64,000 bases of DNA from DASQFY01 sp036397815 (GTDB lineage: Bacteria > Chloroflexota > Limnocylindria > QHBO01), in the NCBI GenBank assembly GCA_036397815.1, contig DASWIE010000083.1, forward strand, positions 1-64,000, written 5' to 3'. Both the position numbers and the translations under genes were made by a program. Of this stretch, positions 17,757 through 27,056 are shown one piece after another (the first letter of the stretch is position 1; every line of letters starts with the position of its first letter). The notes beneath the pieces are model-generated. The model did no database searches. It saw only the letters and a program-made list of their open reading frames with translations, and was not told the DNA's origin.

Positions 17757-19154
17757 CTAGCGTCGACGGAGCCGGGCGGGCAGCAGCTGTAGCTCGTCGC
17801 GGTACTTGGCGACGGTGCGCCGCGCGATCGCCACCCCGTCGCCGGCGAGCTGGTCGGCGATCTCCTGGTCGGAGAGTGGCCGCGATCCCTCCGCCTCGAT
17901 CATCTTGCGGATCTGATCCTTGATCCCCAGCGAGGCGGTGAAGAAGTGGCCGAATGGCACGACCTCGCCGGTCGGCAGCATGACGTACTTCTCCGCGGTC
18001 GCTCGGCTCACCGTCGACTCGTGCATCCCGATGTGGGCGCCGACCTCGGCCCGGGTCAGGGGAACGAGGTGCTGGACGCCGTGCAGCAGGTAGTCGCGTT
18101 GTCGGTCGACGAGGCACTCGGCGATGCGCTGCAGCGTCGCTCGCCGGCGATTGACGTTGTCGATGAAGAAGCGGGCCCGCCCCACATACTCCCGGACGTG
18201 CTGCCGGTCGGCCTCGCTGGCGTCGGCGCTGCGCATCCCGGCCGACAGGCGGGCATAGGTCGCGTCGACCCGCAGCGAGAAGCGCCGCGACTCCACGACC
18301 TCGACCTGGATCTCACCGTCCACGACGCGGATCAGCACATCGGGGCGCAGGATCGCGCGGCTCGAGCCGGCGGTGGCGACGTGGAAGGCGGCGGCGGGAT
18401 ACGGATGGAGGTTCGACTTCACGAACTCCCAGGCTGCGACCACCTCCTGGCTGCTCACGCCCAGCGCTGCGGCGATCTGGGCGAAGCGACGCTCGCCGAG
18501 GTCCGCCAGGTGCTCACCGATGATCGCCTCGGCGATCGTCGGCACCGCCGCCTCACCTGACTCGCGCAGGTAGGCGACCTGCGCGGCGAGGCTCTCGGCG
18601 ATGTTCCGAGATCCGACGCCGATCGGCTCGATCCCGCGCATGACGTCGCGCACGGTAGCGACGTCGGCCGGCGACACCCCGGTGGCGATGGCGATCTCCT
18701 CGTCGGCATCGGTCAGGAAGCCGTTCTCGTCCAGGGCGCCGATTGCGTACTCGACCACCGGCAGCAGCCGGTGCGGGAGTAGCACGCGCAGGCTCCAGCC
18801 GAGATGCTCGCTGAGCGTGAACTCGGCCTCTGCGCGGGCGATCGGATCGAGGTCGTCGGTCTCCTCGCGCGCCACCCAGTCGCCGCTCACGCTCTCAGCG
18901 ATCTCCCCTGGGCCGGCGCCGGCGGAGCCGCGGGGCAGGCATTCGGTGCAATGGCTGCCGGTGATCGTCGACCCGCAGATCGGGCAGGTCGAATGCTCGG
19001 CCATCTCGAGCGCAGGGTTCTCCTCCAGCTCGTTGGCGATGGCCTCCGTCAGCTCGACGGAGCTCATGGCCAGGATTGCGTTGGCCGCGATCTGCTTCGG
19101 CGTCACGCGAGTCTGGAGCGCTGGCTGCAGCGACTGGTTCAGCTCGATCGACAT
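17757..19154 (-). CDS. rpoN: RNA polymerase sigma-54 factor with a Cys4 insertion
   Basis: 465-residue sigma-54, which directs RNA polymerase to -24/-12 promoters and needs an AAA+ activator. Region I (QSLQPALQ then ELTEAIANELEENPALE) is present, as is the core-binding region. The HTH and RpoN box reads ARRTVAKYRDEL near the C-terminus. Unusual is a compact CX2C-X8-CX2C (Cys57, 60, 69, 72) just after region I, like a small zinc ribbon. The start is ATG 19154, preceded by GGGGAT; a TTG at 19169 is less likely. A TATACT box lies at plus 19188-19193. No activator gene or convincing -24/-12 promoter was found in the window. Confidence 0.95.
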   Translation of the reverse strand: MSIELNQSLQPALQTRVTPKQIAANAILAMSSVELTEAIANELEENPALEMAEHSTCPICGSTITGSHCTECLPRGSAGAGPGEIAESVSGDWVAREETDDLDPIARAEAEFTLSEHLGWSLRVLLPHRLLPVVEYAIGALDENGFLTDADEEIAIATGVSPADVATVRDVMRGIEPIGVGSRNIAESLAAQVAYLRESGEAAVPTIAEAIIGEHLADLGERRFAQIAAALGVSSQEVVAAWEFVKSNLHPYPAAAFHVATAGSSRAILRPDVLIRVVDGEIQVEVVESRRFSLRVDATYARLSAGMRSADASEADRQHVREYVGRARFFIDNVNRRRATLQRIAECLVDRQRDYLLHGVQHLVPLTRAEVGAHIGMHESTVSRATAEKYVMLPTGEVVPFGHFFTASLGIKDQIRKMIEAEGSRPLSDQEIADQLAGDGVAIARRTVAKYRDELQLLPARLRRR

Positions 19155-19217
19155 GTGATCCCCGTGCAACCGCGAATGGACCCCGTCAGTATAGGTGGGC
19201 CCGATCGGCGCCCAGGA

Positions 19218-19868
19218 TCACCGGCCAGGGGAGTCCTCAGGTGGCGCGGCGTTGATACGGCGAACGACCGGCCGCTGGCCCCCGAACGTGATCAGGCTGT
19301 ATGCCCCCGGATCGGTGACCACCCGGCGTCGATAGTCGCGCAGCGGCAGGCCAAGAAGCGAGGTCAGGCGCAGCCGGAGGACGTGGTTGTGGCTCACCAC
19401 CAGGGCCGCGCGCTTTCGGTCAGCCGTCAGCCAGGCGTCAAGCGCGTCGAGCACCGGAAAGGCTCGCCGCGCGACGTCTCGGCCCGATTCGCCATCCGGC
19501 GTGGAGGTCAGGTACGGGTCGCGCTCCCAGCGGGCTCGCAGCGCCGGATCGCGAGCCGCGCATTCCTCGGGCGTCAGGCCTTCCCACGCGCCGTAGTCGA
19601 GCTCGCGCAGCGCCGCATCCAGCTCGACCTCCGCTGCGACCCCGACCGCGATGGCGGCGGCCGTCTCCCGGCAGCGAAGGGCGGGGCTGGACACCATCCT
19701 GACCACGTCATGCGGCAGCGCCGCAAGCTCTGCGCCGATCGCGGCGCCACTGCGCGCCGCCAGGATCTCGCCCTCGGCGGCCAGCCTCGGGTCGTCGCTT
19801 TGCCCCAGGTTCCGGCCAGCCTTGCTCGCCTCGGTGGTCGCGTGGCGGACCAGGAAGAGGCTGCCCAT
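19218..19868 (-). CDS. Histidine phosphatase family protein (phosphoglycerate-mutase-like)
   Basis: 216-residue branch-1 histidine phosphatase. LVRHATTE at the N-terminus carries the phosphorylated His and its Arg, SSPALRCRETA holds the second Arg, and VVSHNHVLR the second His. The family includes cofactor-dependent mutases, sugar and cobalamin phosphatases and many broad phosphatases, and the sequence does not settle which. ELDYGAWEGLT resembles CobC/GpmB relatives. A TAGACT box lies 9 nt before the ATG with no ribosome-binding site, so the mRNA may be nearly leaderless. It is divergent from lepB. Confidence 0.88.
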   Translation of the reverse strand: MGSLFLVRHATTEASKAGRNLGQSDDPRLAAEGEILAARSGAAIGAELAALPHDVVRMVSSPALRCRETAAAIAVGVAAEVELDAALRELDYGAWEGLTPEECAARDPALRARWERDPYLTSTPDGESGRDVARRAFPVLDALDAWLTADRKRAALVVSHNHVLRLRLTSLLGLPLRDYRRRVVTDPGAYSLITFGGQRPVVRRINAAPPEDSPGR

Positions 19869-19966
19869 CGGAGCCCGAGTCTAGCGACCTCATGTCGCCG
19901 CCGGGTCGGCGGAGGGGTGGGTTATGCTACGCGCCGCCTGCCCGCCCACCCGCCCATGGAGCGCCG

Positions 19967-20719
19967 ATGACGTACGCCCCTGAACCGACCGCCGGCGACG
20001 CGGCGCCCACCGAGCCGTCCGCCTCGCGCCGCGGCTTCGGTTGCCTGCTCGAGATCGTGGAGACGCTGGTCCTGACGCTGGTCATCTACCTGCTGATCCA
20101 CAACTTCATCGCCCAGCCGTTCGAGGTCGACCAGAACTCGATGATGCCGACCATCCAGCCGCGGGAGTACGTGCTCATCGACAAGCTGTCCCCGCGCTTC
20201 AACGATTACGGGCGCGGCGAGGTGGTCGTCTTCCAGCCGCCCGAGGACTACCAGCAGGGTGGCATCCCGTTCATCAAGCGCGTGATCGGGCTTCCCGGCG
20301 ACACGGTCAGCCTGGAGAACGGCGAGGTCTTCATCACGCCGGCGGGAGGCTCGCCGGTGCTGATCGACGAGCCGTACGTCGCGGTCGGTACGGATGGGCG
20401 GACCGTGCCAACCCAGCCGCGTGACGCGGCGAGCACGACGCGATGGATCGTGCCGGAGGGGTCGTACTTCGTGATGGGCGACAACCGGTTGCAGAGCCAG
20501 GACTCGCGCGTCTTCGGGCCGATCGAGCGTGCGCTGATCGTCGGCCGCGCATGGCTGCGCTACTTCCCGCTGGACCGGATCGGGTTCGTCGAGCGACCGG
20601 AGTACCCTGGGCTGCCCGATGAGCAGGATGGTGGCGAGGCCGCCCTGCGCCCGACCCTGGTCCCCTACGCCCTCGGCGGCTCCTCGGCGACGATCCAGGC
20701 GTCGACGGCACGGGCGTAG
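19967..20719 (+). CDS. lepB: Signal peptidase I
   Basis: 250-residue membrane protease that removes signal peptides of exported proteins. A cytoplasmic N-terminus and one transmembrane helix (about 27-48) precede the catalytic Ser58 in QNSMMPTI and the general-base Lys104 in PFIKRVIGLPGD. The box MGDNR..SQDSR is also conserved. The start is ATG 19967 with GGAG upstream; a TATGCT -10 box is at 19923-19928. The last 18 codons run antisense over the 3' end of ndk, and that tail is not part of the conserved fold. Confidence 0.95.
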   Translation: MTYAPEPTAGDAAPTEPSASRRGFGCLLEIVETLVLTLVIYLLIHNFIAQPFEVDQNSMMPTIQPREYVLIDKLSPRFNDYGRGEVVVFQPPEDYQQGGIPFIKRVIGLPGDTVSLENGEVFITPAGGSPVLIDEPYVAVGTDGRTVPTQPRDAASTTRWIVPEGSYFVMGDNRLQSQDSRVFGPIERALIVGRAWLRYFPLDRIGFVERPEYPGLPDEQDGGEAALRPTLVPYALGGSSATIQASTARA

Positions 20720-21132
20720 TCCACCAGTCCATCGGTCCCGAACCAGAGGGTCAGCTCGGATTCGGCAGTCTCTGCCGCATCCGAGGCGTGGACCAGGTTG
20801 CGCAGGCCGCTGATGCCGAGATCGCCCCGAATCGTGCCCGACTCCGCCTCGTTCGGCATGGTGCCGCCGACGAGCCGGCGGACCGTGGCGATCGCGTCCG
20901 GTCCCTCGAGCGCGACCGCGGCGACCGGGCCGGACGTGATGAACTCGACCAGGCCGGTGTAGAAGTGCTTGCCGGCGTGGACGGCGTAGTGGCGCTCGGC
21001 CATCTCGCGCGGCACCTCCAGCAGTCGCAGCCCGACCACCTTCAGCCCCTTCCGCTCGAAGCGGGCCAGCAGCTCACCGATCAGCCCGCGCTGGACGCCG
21101 TCGGGCTTGACGAGAACCAGGGTACGTTCCAT
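20665..21132 (-). CDS. ndk: Nucleoside diphosphate kinase
   Basis: 155-residue enzyme that transfers the gamma-phosphate of ATP to NDPs through a phospho-histidine. MERTLVLVKPDGVQRGLIGE, the active-site NLVHASDAAETAESEL with catalytic His, and RGDLGI are all canonical. It is the last gene of the minus-strand cluster 23277-M16-21150-ndk and starts 17 nt after the preceding stop. Its 3' end overlaps lepB by 55 bp in convergent orientation. The C-terminal extension after the DYARAVDAWI segment is the overlapping part. Confidence 0.97.
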   Translation of the reverse strand: MERTLVLVKPDGVQRGLIGELLARFERKGLKVVGLRLLEVPREMAERHYAVHAGKHFYTGLVEFITSGPVAAVALEGPDAIATVRRLVGGTMPNEAESGTIRGDLGISGLRNLVHASDAAETAESELTLWFGTDGLVDYARAVDAWIVAEEPPRA

Positions 21133-21149
21133 GCGGGGTCGGGCGCTCC

Positions 21150-21940
21150 TCAGGTGCGGGCTGCGCGGTCGTATGCGTCCGATGCCTCGGCTGGCCGTCC
21201 CGCGGCGCGCAGCAGGTCGCCGTAGAGTAGCAGGCGGTCCGGACCGGTCCCCAGCTCCAGGGTCGGCTCCATGAGCGCCACGCCATCGGCCGCGATCCGC
21301 GGGTCGAGGCGCAGCGCCAGCCCGAGCTGGCGGTCCCCCTCGTACGCGTTGCCGACGCTGTACGACCCTCGAGCCGCCTCCAGGCGGGCATGGGCGCCGG
21401 CCGTCCGTTCGGGCGACGGCACCGGCGGCGGTGACGCCGCGGTCGGCCCCCCTGGAGTGCGTCGCTGGGCGGGGCGCAGCGAGAGTGGCACCGGCCATGC
21501 GAGGCGCGACGGGACCCCGCCGCGCAGGCGCCACGCCTCGTCGATCCCGACGTCCCCAAGGACGCGCTCCATCAGGGCCGCCGCTCGGTCGGGGTCGCCC
21601 GCCGCAGCGAACGCCTCGGCTTCGATGAGCAGCACGATCGGCCGACGGCGCTCGATGCTGCCCGCCCGGATGGCCTGCACCACGGCGCCGGCGGCGAGTG
21701 GCCGGCCCTGCCGCCAGAGCGCCTCTCCCAGCAGCGCGCGGGCCGCGTCGACCTCGTCCCACGCCCCGCTTCCGCCCGCGTCGAGGCGCGCGATGTGGCG
21801 GCGCAGGACACCCTCGGCCAGGCCCGGCAGCCCCGAGGCAAGCTGCGTCCGCGCCAGCGCCAGCTCGTCCGGCAGCAGGTCGACGTAGGTGACCTCCGAA
21901 TCGGGCGGGGCATCGTCCGCGGTCACGGCTGGCCGATCGG

Positions 21941-21944
<4 letters not shown>
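21150..21944 (-). CDS. Uncharacterised TPR-like helical protein
   Basis: 264-residue, Ala/Leu/Arg-rich protein made mostly of helical pairs resembling degenerate tetratricopeptide repeats, for example AEGVLRRHIARLDAG, AAGAVVQAIRAG and SDAYDRAART. A Pro-rich break lies near residues 155-180. There is no signal peptide or catalytic motif. It starts with GTG overlapping the M16 peptidase stop (GTGA), so it is translated together with the protease, and ndk follows 17 nt later. It may be an adaptor; nothing more specific is supported. Confidence 0.65.
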
Positions 21945-23276
<1,332 letters not shown>

Positions 23277-23305
<29 letters not shown>

Positions 23306-23744
23306 CGGGCGACATCAGCAGCTCCATCTGGATGAAGCGCAGGTCGCGTGCGAGCTCGTCGGCGTTGCGCGGCAACGGGCGGCCGGATGGCTGCTCCTCC
23401 CCCTCGCCCACGCGGGTGATGCCGGCGGCGAACTCGATCACCACGCGCTCGGAGCCGATCACCAGGGTGTAGACCAGCAGCTGTTCGGAGGTGGTATCGA
23501 ACTGGAGGTAGTCGAACGAGTCGAGGTTCAGGCAGATCGAGAGCGGGGTGAAGTAGCTGGCGATCTCCGGATGGTCGACCACGATCCGCTCCACCCAGCC
23601 GGTGCCGGTGCTGGTGACCTGGTTGCCGCGGTAGTAGGTGTAGGTCACGGTCTGCTTCAGCAGCGGGCGCAGGACGTTGTAGATGTCGCTCCGATTGGTG
23701 ACGACGCCAGTGTTGATGTAGAGCTTGGCTCGCGCGTCGGACAT
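23277..23744 (-). CDS. Conserved-looking protein of unknown function
   Basis: 155-residue soluble protein that I cannot place in a family. It reads as an alpha/beta fold with KLYINTGVVTNRSDIYNVLR, a Thr/Tyr-rich strand segment, and an acidic C-terminal tail ending DAADEDEDA. The start ATG 23744 has a weak GTGAG site; a TAGACT box at plus 23779-23784 and the octamer CATCGGTC just beyond it may form its promoter. It heads the cluster with the M16 peptidase, TPR-like protein and ndk, and is divergent from coaX. Confidence 0.7.
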
Positions 23745-23849
23745 CTCACGCTTTGCTGGCTGCGGTGGGTCGCCGGCGAGTCTACACCTGGACCGATGGC
23801 GCCGGCCGCGACGGCCGGCGCGCGATTCGGCGCTGCTACGATGTCGCCC

Positions 23850-24692
23850 GTGAAGCTGCTCGCGGCCGACATCGGCAACTCGAATATCACGCTCGGGCTG
23901 TTCGTCGACGACGAGCTTGTGGGCTCGTGGCGGGCGACCGCCCGCGCCACGGCGACCGCCGACGAGGTGGCGGCACTGACGACCCAGATGCTTGCGCTGG
24001 ACGGGCATCGACTCTCGGAGCTCGACGCCGTGGCCCTCGCCTCCGTCGTCCCGCCACTGACCGGCACGTTCGAGCGCTTCCTCCGGCAGCGCGGCGGCCT
24101 GGAGCCCGCGATCGTCGACGCAGCATCGCTGCGCGGCGTGCTGCCGATCGAGATCGACCGCCCGGCGGAGGCCGGCGCGGATCGCCTCTGCAACGCGCTG
24201 GCCGCGCAGATCGAATTCGGCGGGCCGGCGATCGTGGTCGACCTGGGCACGAGCACGAATTTCGACGTGGTGAGCGCTGAGGGCGCCTACATCGGTGGAG
24301 CCATCGCACCGGGACTGGGCCTCTCGCTCGAGGCCCTGGTCGGCTACGCCAGCAAGCTGCCGCGGATCGAGCTGCGGCGGCCGCCGCAGGCCATCGGTGC
24401 CAACACGGTGCACGCCATGCAGTCGGGAACGGTGCTCGGCTACATCGGCCTGGTGAGCGGCCTGCTGACCGCCCTGCGAGGCGAGCTGATCGAGCGCTCG
24501 CCGGCCGGCAGCCGCGTGACGGTGATCGCGACCGGCGGCTACACCTACGAACCCTGGCTGCGCGAGGTGCCCGGCATCGACGCCATCGAGCCGGACCTGA
24601 CCCTGCGCGGCATCCGCTACGGCTGGGAGCGTATCCGGGCCGCGACAGAGGTCGAGTCGGCGACGGTCGAACCACGGACGCCAGACCGATGA
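23850..24692 (+). CDS. coaX: Type III pantothenate kinase
   Basis: 280-residue ASKHA-fold kinase that phosphorylates pantothenate with ATP, the first committed step to coenzyme A. The phosphate-1 loop LAADIGNSNITLGLF, the GADR segment (EAGADRLCNALAA), the phosphate-2 loop VVDLGTSTNFDV and GGAIAPGLGLS are all present. I prefer GTG 23850 over ATG 23841 because a TACGAT -10 box (23837-23842) covers the ATG and places the transcript start at the GTG, implying a leaderless mRNA. It is followed by coaBC with an ATGA overlap. Confidence 0.96.
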   Translation: MKLLAADIGNSNITLGLFVDDELVGSWRATARATATADEVAALTTQMLALDGHRLSELDAVALASVVPPLTGTFERFLRQRGGLEPAIVDAASLRGVLPIEIDRPAEAGADRLCNALAAQIEFGGPAIVVDLGTSTNFDVVSAEGAYIGGAIAPGLGLSLEALVGYASKLPRIELRRPPQAIGANTVHAMQSGTVLGYIGLVSGLLTALRGELIERSPAGSRVTVIATGGYTYEPWLREVPGIDAIEPDLTLRGIRYGWERIRAATEVESATVEPRTPDR

Positions 24693-25957
24693 CCGAGCAG
24701 CGCGAACCCCTGGCCGGGCGTCGAATCGTGGTGGGGGTCTCAGGCAGCATCGCGGCCTACAAGGCAGTGGCGTTGGTCCGCCTGCTCGCGGAGAGGGGCG
24801 CCGTGGTCGACGTGGCCATGACCCCGGCCGCGGCTCGGTTCGTCACCCCGCTCACCTTCGCCTCGCTCACCCATCGCCCCGTGGTCGACGACGTGATGGC
24901 GCTCGACGACGATCAGCAGATTGCGCACGTCGAGCTGGCCGAGGGGGCCGACGCGATCGTCATCGCGCCGGCGACCGCCAACGTGCTGGCCGAGCTGGCG
25001 GCTGGCCTGGTCCGCAACGCCGTCACCGCCATCGCCTGCGCCAGCCGTGCGCCGGTGATCCTGGCGCCGGCCATGGACGCCGGCATGTGGACCCACCCGG
25101 CCACCCAGCGCAACGTCGAGACCCTCCGCGGATTCGGACACATGGTGGTCGAGCCCGAGGTCGGTGCACTGGCGAGCGGCCTGACCGGAGTTGGCCGGCT
25201 GGCGGAGCCGGGCACCATCGCCGAGGCGGTGGAACGCCTCTTCGCCCGGTCCGGCGACCTGGACGGACTGCACGTCGTGGTCAGTGCGGGCGGCACGCGC
25301 GAGCCGCTCGACCCGGTGCGCTTCATCGGCAATCGCAGCAGCGGCAAGATGGGCATCGCGATCGCCGAGGCGGCGCGGGACCGAGGCGCCGTCGTGACGC
25401 TGGTGGCCGGCGCGATGAGCGTAGCGCCGCCCCGCGGAGCAACCGTGATCGAGGCAACCACCGCCGCCGCCATGCGCGAGGCCGTGCTGCGCGCCGCCCC
25501 AGCGGCCGACATCCTCGTCATGGCGGCTGCCGTATCGGACTTCGCTCCCAAGCGGGCTTCGGCCAAGAAGATCAAGCGCGAGGGCGCCGGGATGCAGGTC
25601 GAGCTCGTGCCCAACCCGGACATCGTGGCCGAGGTCGGCGAGATGCCCGAGGGCGTCAGGCCATTCCTCATCGGCTTCGCGGCGGAGAGCGACGACCTGG
25701 AGGCGAACGCCACCGGCAAGCTGCGCGACAAGGGTCTCGACCTGATCGTCGGCAACGTCGTCGGCGGACCATTCGACGCCATCGGCTCGGACGAGAACAA
25801 GGTCACCGTCTTCGGGGTCGAGGGTCCGCTGACCGACTGGCCGATGCTGCCCAAGCGCCAGGTCGCGGAACGCCTGTGGGACCTGATCGTCGACCGCTAC
25901 CGGAAGGCGCGCTCGGCGCCGGCGGAGCCCCGTCCCTCCCGCTCGCGGCGACGCTGA
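24689..25957 (+). CDS. coaBC: Bifunctional phosphopantothenoylcysteine decarboxylase / phosphopantothenate-cysteine ligase
   Basis: 422-residue Dfp protein carrying out steps two and three of CoA synthesis. The N-terminal flavodoxin-like CoaC domain (about 1-185) has GSIAAYK and the conserved PAMDAGMW, where PAMN is more common. The C-terminal CoaB domain has GNRSSGKMG, AAVSDF and the lysine motif AKKIKRE. The ATG overlaps the coaX stop and panC follows after 5 nt, giving a compact CoA operon. The Asp in PAMD is also seen in other phyla, so activity is not in doubt from this alone. Confidence 0.95.
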   Translation: MTEQREPLAGRRIVVGVSGSIAAYKAVALVRLLAERGAVVDVAMTPAAARFVTPLTFASLTHRPVVDDVMALDDDQQIAHVELAEGADAIVIAPATANVLAELAAGLVRNAVTAIACASRAPVILAPAMDAGMWTHPATQRNVETLRGFGHMVVEPEVGALASGLTGVGRLAEPGTIAEAVERLFARSGDLDGLHVVVSAGGTREPLDPVRFIGNRSSGKMGIAIAEAARDRGAVVTLVAGAMSVAPPRGATVIEATTAAAMREAVLRAAPAADILVMAAAVSDFAPKRASAKKIKREGAGMQVELVPNPDIVAEVGEMPEGVRPFLIGFAAESDDLEANATGKLRDKGLDLIVGNVVGGPFDAIGSDENKVTVFGVEGPLTDWPMLPKRQVAERLWDLIVDRYRKARSAPAEPRPSRSRRR

Positions 25958-25962
25958 CCTGC

Positions 25963-26817
25963 GTGGAGATCGTCCGGAACGCCCCGGACCTGCGGGTCGC
26001 GATCCTCAAGCATCGCGTCGCCGGTGATGCGGTCGGCTTCGTGCCGACCATGGGCATGCTGCACGACGGCCAGCTCTCGCTGGTCCGTCGCGCCAAGGCG
26101 GAGAACGGCTGCGTCGTGGTGAGCTGCTTCAGCAACTCGCACGAGTTCGCGGCACTGGACGAGGGCAGCCACCTTCCGCGCGACGAGGGGCGCGACCTCG
26201 CCCTGCTCGAGCGCGAGCAGGCCGAGATAGCCTTCCTGCCCGGAGTGGCCACCCTCTACCCGCCGGAAGACCTCACCCGCGTCACAGTCGAGGGCCTCAC
26301 CCGGCAGCTGGAGGGCGCCTCGCGACCGGGCCACCTGGACGGCCTGACCACGATCATGCTGAAGCTGGTGAACCTGGTCGGCCCGGCGCGGCTCTATCTC
26401 GGCCAGAAGCACGCGCAGCAGATCGTCATCCTGCGACGCATGCTGCGCGACCTGTTCATGAACGTCGACCTGGTCATCTGTCCGACCGTCCGCGACTCGG
26501 ACGGCCTGGCGCTGTCGAGCGCCAACGCCCAGCTCTCCATTGAGGAACGGCACGCGGCGGCGTGCCTGCCCGCCGCCCTCCGAGCCGCCAAGGAGGCCTA
26601 CGACGCCGGTGAGCGCTCAGCGGAGGTGCTGCGGGCGCGCATGACGGACGCGGTCGCCGCGGAGCCGATGGCGCGCCCTGACTACATCAGCATCGCGGAC
26701 GCGGAGAGCCTGGCGGAGCTGCAGCGGATCTCCGGGCCGGCGCTGGCCCTGGTCGCGGCCTGGATCGGCCGCACTCGACTGGCGGACAATCAGCCGATCG
26801 GCTGGGAGGCGACCTGA
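25963..26817 (+). CDS. panC: PanC-like protein with several altered catalytic residues
   Basis: 284-residue member of the pantothenate synthetase family (normally condenses pantoate and beta-alanine with ATP). PTMGMLH-DG-Q (residues 28-37), PGHLDG and GQKHAQQ (147-153) place it securely in the family. Against the well-studied M. tuberculosis enzyme, however, the second His of HxGH is Gln37, the NPxQF glutamine is Glu61, the Asp after the catalytic Lys149 is His150, and the Arg of SSRN is Ala187. His34, Asn58 and Lys149 remain. It may be inactive, or act on another acid and amine. GTG 25963 lies 5 nt after coaBC. Nearby coaX and coaBC are intact, so this is not general decay. Confidence 0.85.
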   Translation: MEIVRNAPDLRVAILKHRVAGDAVGFVPTMGMLHDGQLSLVRRAKAENGCVVVSCFSNSHEFAALDEGSHLPRDEGRDLALLEREQAEIAFLPGVATLYPPEDLTRVTVEGLTRQLEGASRPGHLDGLTTIMLKLVNLVGPARLYLGQKHAQQIVILRRMLRDLFMNVDLVICPTVRDSDGLALSSANAQLSIEERHAAACLPAALRAAKEAYDAGERSAEVLRARMTDAVAAEPMARPDYISIADAESLAELQRISGPALALVAAWIGRTRLADNQPIGWEAT

Positions 26818-26841
26818 GGCGAAATCGAGCGCAAAGTACTA

Positions 26842-26869
26842 GTGACGCTGGGTCCGCGCTTCGTATGAT
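26842..26869 (+). promoter_or_regulatory. Promoter in front of a hairpin-rich non-coding unit
   Basis: GTGACG (26842-26847) and TATGAT (26864-26869) are separated by 16 bp, in the gap after panC. There is no gene on the plus strand downstream. The predicted start is near 26876. Confidence 0.5.
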
Positions 26870-26875
26870 GCGCGC

Positions 26876-26957
26876 TGTCACCGCGGCCCCGGGTTCCCGG
26901 GTGCTGCCGCGGCGCACGAGGAGGCCGGCGAGTGCCCACGTCCGGCCTCCTTCCTTG
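26876..26957 (+). ncRNA. Candidate small RNA of about 80 nt, bounded by promoter and terminator
   Basis: Two stable hairpins follow the TATGAT promoter. The first (26881-26912) has CCGCGGC pairing with GCCGCGG and an inner CCCGG-GTTC-CCGGG stem. The second is the terminator stem at 26919-26951. There is no open frame with a start, and no similarity that I recognise to SRP RNA, 6S, tmRNA or RNase P. The alternative is that the whole region is a composite terminator for coaX-coaBC-panC; the promoter argues for an independent transcript. The rest of the gap (26958-27056) shows nothing. Confidence 0.4.
26919..26951 (+). terminator. Strong hairpin terminator after panC / the candidate RNA
   Basis: AGGAGGCCGG (26919-26928) pairs perfectly with CCGGCCTCCT (26942-26951) and is followed by TCCTTGTC. 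It is a 10-bp GC-rich stem with a 13-nt loop and a short pyrimidine run. Confidence 0.7.
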
Positions 26958-27056
26958 TCCGTCTCGCACGCGAATACACGCCTGTGATGGTGGCCCGATG
27001 GCCGGTGACTATCTCGGGCGCCGTTGTACTCGTGGCAGTGGTAGCGAGGGCGCTGG

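Noticed and set aside
26876..26957. Small SRP RNA (4.5S) or 6S RNA
   Set aside because: The conserved SRP tetraloop region (GGAAGGAAGCAGCC-like) and the 6S open-complex bubble are absent, so only an unnamed candidate RNA is proposed.
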